Positions 55,389 through 62,005 of a stretch of 64,000 nt of DNA are shown piece by piece. Both the position numbers and the translations under genes were made by a program. The DNA is taken from assembly GCF_026184235.1 (NCBI RefSeq), contig NZ_CP110806.1:3348001-3412000 (forward strand), in the 5' to 3' direction. The notes beneath the pieces are model-generated. The model saw only the letters and a program-made list of their open reading frames with translations. It ran no database searches and was not told the origin of the DNA. Source of the stretch: Cellulomonas sp. S1-8 (GTDB taxonomy: Bacteria > Actinomycetota > Actinomycetes > Actinomycetales > Cellulomonadaceae). The stretch's first letter is position 1; every line of letters starts with the position of its first letter.

Positions 55389-56608
55389 GCACGGACCGCC
55401 ACCCTCTGGACGACGCGCTGGACGACGCCGAGCGGGCGGGTGCGACCTACGAGGTGCCGCTCGGCCTCGTCCGCACCCGGGTCCGCCGTTCGCGGCGCAC
55501 CCGAGCGGCCGCGCGCGGTGCGGTGGCCCTGACGGGCGTCGCCGCCGTGGCGCTGGCCGTGCCCTGGGCGCTCGGGGGGTCGGGACGTGGGCCCGCCGTG
55601 GCGCAGGGCGACTGGCCCGCGCAGTTCACGCGGTGCGGTGCGTCCGTGACCGGCACCGAGGGCGCCGACGACGCGGGACCGCTGTCCGTGACGATCGAGA
55701 ACGCGCGCGCCACGATCGGCGCCGACCGCGTCGCTCTCGTCACCACGTCGGTGAGCGCCGACCCCGGGGCCGTCGCCGAGGTGCACCAGGCGGGGACCGA
55801 GGTCTCGCTCCTGCGGGACGGCGTCGTGGTCGGCGTGGAGGACGACGCCGCCCCGGTCGTGGTGCACGAGCCGGAGCTGCGTCAGGATCCCCCCGCACCG
55901 GGCACGTCCGTCTGGTCCTTCGGCACGGGCATCGTCTCCTGCGCGCAGTACCCCGACGGCGGCGGGGACCCGCGGGTCCCCGCCGGGGAGTACGACCTCG
56001 TGGTCGCGCAGACGGTCGACTGGCGGGCGCCCGACGGGCGCAACGCCTCGACCGTGGTGTCGCGGACGTGGCCGGTGACGGTCACCGAGGACGAGGGCGT
56101 GGACGCGCCGCTCCCCGACGAGTGCGGCGGGGACGCGGCCGAGCTCGCCGCGATCGCCGGACCGGAGGCGAACCCGTTCGCCGTCACCCTCGACGCCGAC
56201 GTGCCGCCCGTCGCCGCGGCAGGTGCGGACCTGCGGTTCACCGTGACCGCGACCAACGAGGGCACCGCCGCCGTCGCCGGGTGGACGGGCCACCCCGACG
56301 TGCTGCTCACGCGCGACGGGCGGGTCGTCGGGGTCCCGGGTGCCTCGGACGACCTCGGGCTCGACGCGACCATGTCGCCCGGCACGTCGATCGGCTTCGA
56401 CGCGTGGACCGCGCTGCACGACTGCACGACGCTCGGCGTCGGCGAGCACGTGAGCACCTCCGACGGGGACCCGCTGCCCCCCGGTGAGTACGAGGTGTGG
56501 GTGGCGATGGAGCTGTTCCTCACCACACCGGCAGGGACGGACGGACCCGAGGGCGACCGCACCGACGTGCGGCTCGTCCACGGGCCGTGGCCCCTCACGC
56601 TGGAGTGA
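55385..56608 (+). CDS. single-pass membrane protein, probable anti-sigma partner, copy 2
   Basis: A 407-residue counterpart of the protein at 53498: acidic cytoplasmic start, basic stretch (RTRVRRSRRTRAAARG), one helix (AVALTGVAAVALAVPWALGG) and an extracytoplasmic region with two Ig-like halves (about 80-230 and 240-407) and Cys residues (RCGASV, VSCAQYP, ECGGDA, DCTTLG). DVPPVAAAGADLRFTVTATN resembles an adhesin-type Ig strand. Partner role is inferred from overlap and duplication. Confidence 0.75.
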   Translation: MSTDRHPLDDALDDAERAGATYEVPLGLVRTRVRRSRRTRAAARGAVALTGVAAVALAVPWALGGSGRGPAVAQGDWPAQFTRCGASVTGTEGADDAGPLSVTIENARATIGADRVALVTTSVSADPGAVAEVHQAGTEVSLLRDGVVVGVEDDAAPVVVHEPELRQDPPAPGTSVWSFGTGIVSCAQYPDGGGDPRVPAGEYDLVVAQTVDWRAPDGRNASTVVSRTWPVTVTEDEGVDAPLPDECGGDAAELAAIAGPEANPFAVTLDADVPPVAAAGADLRFTVTATNEGTAAVAGWTGHPDVLLTRDGRVVGVPGASDDLGLDATMSPGTSIGFDAWTALHDCTTLGVGEHVSTSDGDPLPPGEYEVWVAMELFLTTPAGTDGPEGDRTDVRLVHGPWPLTLE

Positions 56609-56611
56609 CCC

Positions 56612-57310
56612 TCACCCCCGGTGCAGGCGCTCGCGCGGGACCCCCGCGAGCGCCTGCGCGTACTCGTCGGTCGCGCCGTCGGGCCGCACCTGCTGCAGCA
56701 CGTGGTCCCGCACCCCCATGTCGGCCAGTGCCGCGGTGAGCTCCGCGACGTCGGCGTCGGTCAGCACCGTCGGGTCGACGGTCGTCCGGACCTGCACGTC
56801 GACCCCGCTGTCCAGGACGATCCGCAGCGCCGCGAACGCCTTGCCCGCGGCGGTCGCCCCGTCCCCCGTGCGGGTGATCGCGCGGTACAGGTGGGCGGGG
56901 GCCTTGATGTCCAGCCCCACCCAGTCGACGTGACGCAGCAGGCCCGGCAGGCGCGCCGGGTACGCGCCCGCGGTGTGCAGGCCCACGAGGAAGCCGGCCT
57001 CCTTGGCCTCGCGCGCCGCGGCCACGACCCCGGCCTGGCGCGTCGGCTCCCCGCCGGACAGCACGAGCCCGTCGAGCAGGCCGCGCCGCCGGCGCAGCAG
57101 GCCCATGACGTCCGACCAGGCCACGACGCCCGGGACGGTCGGGTCGAGGATCGCGCTGTTGTGGCAGTACGTGCACCGCCACGGGCACCCCTGCAGGAAC
57201 GCGGTGGCGACCAGCCGGCCGGGCCAGTCGACGGTGGACAGCGGCGTCAGGCCCGCGATCTGCAGGGACGTCGCCCGGCCCTCCCACGCCCCCGTCGACG
57301 CGGCCGTCAC
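56612..57310 (-). CDS. nrdG: anaerobic ribonucleotide reductase activating protein NrdG
   Basis: Radical SAM activase that installs the glycyl radical on NrdD. The 232-residue protein has the [4Fe-4S] motif in LQGCPWRCTYCHNSAI (CxxxCxxC), the SAM-contact VLSGGEPTRQ and LDIKAPAH. Its GTG at 57310 overlaps the nrdD stop (GTGA). The last codons contain a hairpin that may end transcription from both sides. Confidence 0.95.
   Translation of the reverse strand: MTAASTGAWEGRATSLQIAGLTPLSTVDWPGRLVATAFLQGCPWRCTYCHNSAILDPTVPGVVAWSDVMGLLRRRRGLLDGLVLSGGEPTRQAGVVAAAREAKEAGFLVGLHTAGAYPARLPGLLRHVDWVGLDIKAPAHLYRAITRTGDGATAAGKAFAALRIVLDSGVDVQVRTTVDPTVLTDADVAELTAALADMGVRDHVLQQVRPDGATDEYAQALAGVPRERLHRG
56623..56657. 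terminator. terminator hairpin embedded in the nrdG 3' end
   Basis: Perfect 13-bp stem GCAGGCGCTCGCG / CGCGAGCGCCTGC with a 9-nt loop between convergent genes; it overlaps the last coding residues of nrdG. Confidence 0.7.
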
Positions 57311-59133
57311 GACGGCACGCCCGCAGGCTCGAGGAACGGCACCCGCTCCTCGTGCTCACCCTGCTTGCCGATGTTGAACGAGCTGACCGGCCGGTGGTAC
57401 CCCATGACGCGCGTCCACACCTCGCAGGTCGTGACGACGCCGTCCTCCTCGCACGTCGGGCACACCGGGTGCTCCCCGGACAGGTACCCGTGCGCCGGGC
57501 AGATCGAGAACGTCGGCGTGACCGTCAGGTACGGCAGGCGGAACCGGGTCAGCGCGCGCCGCACCAGCTCGCGGCACGCCTCCGGGGTCGAGATGCGCTC
57601 CGACATGTACAGGTGCAGGACCGTGCCGCCCGTGTACCGGGTCTGCAGCTCGTCCTGGCGCTCGAGCGCCTCGAACGGGTCGTCGGTGAAGCCCACCGGC
57701 AGCTGCGAGGAGTTGGTGTAGTACGGGTGCTCGAACGTGCCCGCCTGCAGGATCGCCGGGTACCGCTTGCGGTCCTCCTTGGCGAACCGGTACGTCGTGC
57801 CCTCCGCGGGCGTCGCCTCGAGGTTGTAGAGGTTGCCCGTCGACTCCTGGGCCTCGACCATCCGGGCCCGGACGTGGTCGAGGACGCGCAGCGCCATCGC
57901 GTGACCGCGCTCGTCCGTGATGTCCTCGCGGCCCCCGCTGAAGTTGCGGACCATCTCGTTCAGCCCGTTGACGCCGATCGTCGAGAAGTGGCTGCCCAGC
58001 GAGCCGAGGTACCGGCGCGAGTACGGGAACAGGCCGTCGTCCATGAGGCGCTGCACGGTCGTGCGCTTGAGCTCCAGGGACGTGCGCGCCAGGTCGATCA
58101 GGCGGTCGAGGTCGGCCAGGAGGCCGTCCTCGTCGCCGGGGTGCAGGAAGCCCAGGCGGGCGCAGTTGATGGTGACGACCCCGATGGAGCCGGTCTGCTC
58201 GCCCGAGCCGAACAGGCCGTTGCCGCGCTTGAGCAGCTCACGCAGGTCCAGCTGCAGGCGGCAGCACATCGACCGCACGTCGCCCGGCTCCATGTCGGAG
58301 TTGATGAAGTTCTGGAAGTACGGCAGGCCGTACTTGGCGGTCATCGCCCACAGCCGCTGCGCGTTCTCCGACTCCCACGGGAAGTCCTTGGTGATGTTGT
58401 ACGTCGGGATGGGGAACGTGAACACGCGGCCCGACGCGTCGCCCTCGGTCATGATCTCCATGTACGCCCGGTTGATCATGTCCATCTCGACCTGCAGGTC
58501 GCCGTACGTGAAGTCGCACGGCTCGTCGGCGACGAACGGCGTCTGGTCCGCGAGGTCCGCCGGGCACGTCCAGTCGAACGTCAGGTTGGTGAACGGCGTC
58601 TGCGTGCCCCACCGCGACGGGACGTTGAGGTTGTAGATCAGCTCCTGGATGCCCTGCCGGACCTCGGTGTACGACAGGTCGTCCAACCGCACGTACGGCG
58701 CCATGAACGTGTCGAAGCTGCTGAACGCCTGCGCGCCCGCCCACTCGTTCTGCATCGTGCCGAGGAAGTTCACGATCTGCCCGATCGCGGCGCTGAAGTG
58801 GCGCGGCGGGCGCGCCTCGACCTTGCCGGGGACACCGTTGAGGCCCTCCTGCAGCAGCGTGCGCAGCGACCAGCCGGCGCAGTAGCCGGACAGCATGTCG
58901 AGGTCGTGGATGTGCAGCGACCCGTCGCGGTGCGCCTCCCCCACCGCCGGCGGGTACACCTTGCTCAGCCAGTAGTTGGCGATGACCTTGCCCGACGTGT
59001 TGAGGATCAGCCCGCCGAGCGAGTACCCCTGGTTGGCGTTGGCGTTCACGCGCCAGTCGCTGCGGTCGAGGTACTCGTCGATCGACGAGACGACGTCGAC
59101 CATCGGTCGGTGCGGGGCGGTGGGCTGGGACAT
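57307..59133 (-). CDS. nrdD: anaerobic (class III) ribonucleoside-triphosphate reductase NrdD
   Basis: Oxygen-sensitive enzyme reducing NTPs to dNTPs. The 608-residue protein begins directly at the catalytic barrel (EYLDRSDWRVNANANQGYSL), with SGYCAGWSLRTLLQEGLNGV and TINCARLGFLHPG cysteines, then a C-terminal zinc ribbon (ICPAHGYLSGEHPVCPTCEE and TTCEVW) and the glycyl-radical motif WTRVMGYHRPVSSFN with Gly near residue 578. The N-terminal ATP-cone present in many NrdDs is absent. ATG 59133 has GTGGAGGAGAA upstream. Two NrdR-type boxes precede it. Confidence 0.95.
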   Translation of the reverse strand: MSQPTAPHRPMVDVVSSIDEYLDRSDWRVNANANQGYSLGGLILNTSGKVIANYWLSKVYPPAVGEAHRDGSLHIHDLDMLSGYCAGWSLRTLLQEGLNGVPGKVEARPPRHFSAAIGQIVNFLGTMQNEWAGAQAFSSFDTFMAPYVRLDDLSYTEVRQGIQELIYNLNVPSRWGTQTPFTNLTFDWTCPADLADQTPFVADEPCDFTYGDLQVEMDMINRAYMEIMTEGDASGRVFTFPIPTYNITKDFPWESENAQRLWAMTAKYGLPYFQNFINSDMEPGDVRSMCCRLQLDLRELLKRGNGLFGSGEQTGSIGVVTINCARLGFLHPGDEDGLLADLDRLIDLARTSLELKRTTVQRLMDDGLFPYSRRYLGSLGSHFSTIGVNGLNEMVRNFSGGREDITDERGHAMALRVLDHVRARMVEAQESTGNLYNLEATPAEGTTYRFAKEDRKRYPAILQAGTFEHPYYTNSSQLPVGFTDDPFEALERQDELQTRYTGGTVLHLYMSERISTPEACRELVRRALTRFRLPYLTVTPTFSICPAHGYLSGEHPVCPTCEEDGVVTTCEVWTRVMGYHRPVSSFNIGKQGEHEERVPFLEPAGVPS

Positions 59134-59192
59134 GCGGGGTTCTCCTCCACGACGGGATGACGGCTCGAGCAGAACACCCAGTCGACCCTCCC

Positions 59193-59239
59193 CACCACTA
59201 GATGTGGTGGCATGACACGCGTGTCGCACCACATGTTGC
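59193..59239. promoter_or_regulatory. pair of NrdR boxes upstream of nrdD
   Basis: Minus strand carries ACATCTAGTG (59205-59196, inside the palindrome CACCACATCTAGTGGTG) and ACATGTGGTG (59236-59227), 8 of 10 identical and exactly 31 bp apart. Paired boxes about three helical turns apart before RNR genes are the hallmark of NrdR control. The nrdR gene is not in the window. Confidence 0.7.
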
Positions 59240-59330
59240 TCGGCGCGTCGTGAACCGGGGTACCGGGTGCGGGACCTACGTCCCGCACGGCGGGTGATCT
59301 GCGGCCGGTTCCGGCCGGGGTCAGGCGGGG

Positions 59331-61016
59331 TCAGGGCGGGGTCAGGCGGGCGCGGTCGCCCGGGCGCAGCTGCGCGGCGCGGGCGACCCCGACGGGCGTC
59401 AGCACCGCGACGACCGGGTAGCCGCCCGTCACCGGGTGGTCGGGCCCGAAGAGCACCGGCAGCCCGTCGTGCGGCACCTGCACCGCACCGAGGACCACGC
59501 CCTCCGACGCGAGCTCGCCGGCCCCCGCCCGCGACAGCGGCGAGCCGTCGAGGCGCACCGCGACGCGGTTGCTGTCGGCCGTCACCGTCCACACCTGCCG
59601 CCACAGGCGGGCCCGGCCCGCGTCGTCGAGGTGGTCGAGGCGCGGCCCGGGGACGGCCGGCAGCAGGACCACGGGGCCGGCATCGGCCGTCGCGGTCGGG
59701 TCGGGGGTGAGGTCGACCGGGAGCGCGGGCAGGCCGTCGAACGCCGTCCCGTACGCGAGCACGTCGCCGGCGCGCACGGGCGGTGGACCGAGCCCCGACA
59801 GGACGTCCCGCGAGCGCGACCCCAGGACGCGCGGCACGTCGAGCCCGCCGCGCACCGCGAGCCAGGTCCGCAGGCCGCGCGCCGGGGCGCCGAGCGTGAG
59901 CGTCGCGCCCGCGGGTGCCCGCACCGCCGCACCGACGGGCACCGGCGTGCCGTCGAGGTCCGCGTCGACGACCGCGCCGACCAGCGCGAACGCCGTCGTC
60001 GCACCGAACGTGGCGACCAGTCCGCCGAGCAGCACCTCGAGCCCGGCGGCGTCGCGGCGGTTGCCGACGAGCCGGTTCGCGCGGGCGAGCGCCGTCGGGT
60101 CCGCCGCACCGGACCGCGGCACGCCCACCGCCGCCAGGCCGGCCCGTCCGAGGTCCTCGACGAGCGTGAGCGGGCCCGGCGCGACGACCGTCAGGGCTGA
60201 CGGCAGCGGTGCGGGCGGTGCAGCCTCGGGTGCACGGTCCACCCGGGTCGGGGACCCGTCCTCGTGCGTCGGCGACGCGCGCTCCTCCGGGCTCTCCTCG
60301 CGGACGGCCGCTGCGTCGGCGGCAGGACGCGCGGGCGTCGGCGCGCCCTGCACGGGTGCGGCGGCCGCCCGGACGAACCGCACGGCGTCACCCGGCGCGA
60401 GCAGCGCCGCACCGGCGGTCCCGCGCGCGACGTCGAACATCGCCAGGTCGGTGCGGCCGAGCAGCCGCCACCCGCCCGGCGTCGCCGTCGGGTACACGGC
60501 CGTGAACTCGCCCGCCACCGCGACCGACCCGGCCGGGACGCGCGTCCGCGGGCTGTCGAGGCGCGGCACCTGCAGCCGCGGGTCCAGCCCGACGACGTAC
60601 GCGAACCCCGGCATGAACCCGCCGAACGCGACGCGGTAGCCACCCGGCCCGCCGGCGAGGTGCCGCGCGACGACCTCGTCCACGCTCGTGCCCGTCAGCG
60701 CCGCGACGTCGTCGAGGTCCTCGCCGTCGTAGACCACGCGCACGTCGATCGTGCGGACGTCGGCGACGGACCCGTCACCGGCCCCCGCCTGCCGGGCGGC
60801 GTCGGCCACCGTCGCCGCCCACGCGTCGCGCGTGCGGGCGTCCCCCCGCACCAGCACGGTGCGTGCGGCCGGCACGACGTCGACGACCCCCGGCACGGCC
60901 AGGGCACGCAGCCGGGAGTCGAGCGCGCGCACGGCCCCCGATCCCGGGAGCTCGACGAGCACCGCGTCGCCGCCGTAGCGCACGACGCGCACCGAGCCGG
61001 GGTCGCCCGGGCTCAT
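59331..61016 (-). CDS. pxpBC: 5-oxoprolinase subunits B and C fused (PxpBC; biotin-dependent carboxyltransferase family)
   Basis: ATP-dependent 5-oxoproline cleavage with PxpA. The 561-residue protein is a natural fusion: PxpB part (about 1-225) with YGGDAVLVELPG, YRVAFGGFMPGFAYVVGLDP and EFTAVYPTATPGGWRLLGRT; an acidic Ala/Pro linker (about 226-280); and the PxpC part with DLGRAGLAAVGVPRSGAADP, RGLRTWLAVRGGLDVPRVLG, VTADSNRVAVRLDGSPL and PVTGGYPVVAVLTPVG. ATG 61016 overlaps the pxpA stop (ATGA). Older annotations call the two halves allophanate hydrolase subunits 1 and 2. Confidence 0.93.
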   Translation of the reverse strand: MSPGDPGSVRVVRYGGDAVLVELPGSGAVRALDSRLRALAVPGVVDVVPAARTVLVRGDARTRDAWAATVADAARQAGAGDGSVADVRTIDVRVVYDGEDLDDVAALTGTSVDEVVARHLAGGPGGYRVAFGGFMPGFAYVVGLDPRLQVPRLDSPRTRVPAGSVAVAGEFTAVYPTATPGGWRLLGRTDLAMFDVARGTAGAALLAPGDAVRFVRAAAAPVQGAPTPARPAADAAAVREESPEERASPTHEDGSPTRVDRAPEAAPPAPLPSALTVVAPGPLTLVEDLGRAGLAAVGVPRSGAADPTALARANRLVGNRRDAAGLEVLLGGLVATFGATTAFALVGAVVDADLDGTPVPVGAAVRAPAGATLTLGAPARGLRTWLAVRGGLDVPRVLGSRSRDVLSGLGPPPVRAGDVLAYGTAFDGLPALPVDLTPDPTATADAGPVVLLPAVPGPRLDHLDDAGRARLWRQVWTVTADSNRVAVRLDGSPLSRAGAGELASEGVVLGAVQVPHDGLPVLFGPDHPVTGGYPVVAVLTPVGVARAAQLRPGDRARLTPP

Positions 61017-61807
61017 GCCCCGGCCGGACCCGCCGCAGCGACCGGGCCGAAGGGGCGCACGACGACCCCGGCCGCTTGCAGCGCGTGCCGGACCGCCACG
61101 GCGAGCGCGGCGGCACCGGGGGTGTCGGAGTGGACGCACAGCGAGTCGGGGCGCAGGTGCACCGGCGTGCCGTCGACCGCGACGACCACGCCGTCGACCG
61201 CGAGCCGCACGGCACGCTCGGCCGCCACCGCCGGGTCGGTCACCAGCGCACCGGGTTCCGTGCGGGGCACGAGCGAACCGTCGGCGCGGTACCCGCGGTC
61301 GACGAACGCCTCGACGACCGTGCGCAGGCCCGCGTCGGCCGCGAGCGCGAGGACGCGCGACCCCGGCATGCCCAGCACCGCGAGCGTCGGGTCGACGGAG
61401 AGGACCGCCTCGACGACCGCTCCCGCGTGCGCCTCGTCGTGCGCGGCCGCGTGGTAGAGCGCCCCGTGCGGCTTGACGTGCGTGACGCGCGCCCCGACCG
61501 ACCGCGCGACCGCGATCAGGCCGCCCACCTGGTGGGCGACCTGCGCGCGCAGGACGTCGGCCGCGACGTCCACCGGACGACGGCCGAAGCCCTCGCGGTC
61601 GTCGTACGACGGGTGGGCGCCGATCGCGACACCGCGAGCGAGCGCCCCGGCGCACGTCGCGGCCATCGTCACGGCGTCCCCGCCGTGGTACCCGGCGGCG
61701 ACGTTGGCGCTGGTCACGAGGTCGAGCAGCGCGTCGTCCGCGGGCGGCTCGAGCCGCCACGGCCCGTCACCCTCACCGAGGTCCGCGTTCAGGTCGATGA
61801 CCACCAC
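61013..61807 (-). CDS. pxpA: 5-oxoprolinase subunit A (LamB/YcsF family)
   Basis: A 264-residue protein with the family start IDLNADLGEGDGPWRLE, DLVTSANVAAGYHGGDAVTM, IGAHPSYDDREGFGRR, THVKPHGALYHAA and the C-terminal LCVHSDTPGAAALA. With PxpBC it recycles pyroglutamate to glutamate. The first of two GTG codons (61807) follows GAGGAT by exactly 6 nt, supporting a leaderless start. Divergent from the helicase gene. Confidence 0.94.
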   Translation of the reverse strand: MVVIDLNADLGEGDGPWRLEPPADDALLDLVTSANVAAGYHGGDAVTMAATCAGALARGVAIGAHPSYDDREGFGRRPVDVAADVLRAQVAHQVGGLIAVARSVGARVTHVKPHGALYHAAAHDEAHAGAVVEAVLSVDPTLAVLGMPGSRVLALAADAGLRTVVEAFVDRGYRADGSLVPRTEPGALVTDPAVAAERAVRLAVDGVVVAVDGTPVHLRPDSLCVHSDTPGAAALAVAVRHALQAAGVVVRPFGPVAAAGPAGA

Positions 61808-61911
61808 CCCCCGATCCTCCCCCACCGTCCCCACCCACCCAAGGCCGCGAGAGAGCAATCCAGCACACCCCGACTGCCGCGAGAGCGATCCAGCCCTCGC
61901 CGCCCCCCGGC

Positions 61912-61967
61912 CGAGCGGAACCTCACTCACGGGAATCGCACCCCATCGGTGAGCCAGGTTCCGCTCG
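61912..61967. repeat. 56-bp palindromic element (copy 2), pxpA/helicase intergenic
   Basis: Inverted repeat with 21-nt arms (61912-61932, 61947-61967; 18 of 21 positions pair) and a 14-nt loop, the same 21-14-21 layout as the element at 4561-4616. It begins CGAGCGGAACCT and ends AGGTTCCGCTCG. It ends 23 nt before the -10 hexamer of the helicase gene. Two degenerate 19-20 bp direct repeats (near 61843 and 61877) lie between it and pxpA. Confidence 0.75.
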
Positions 61968-61990
61968 TCGGGCGAGACGATGGGTGGTGG

Positions 61991-62005
61991 GAGGATCGAC
62001 GGGTG
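61991..62005 (+). promoter_or_regulatory. putative leaderless -10 element of helicase gene
   Basis: GAGGAT at 61991-61996, six nt, then GTG 62003. The same hexamer and spacing precede pxpA on the other strand (61819-61805). Confidence 0.4.
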
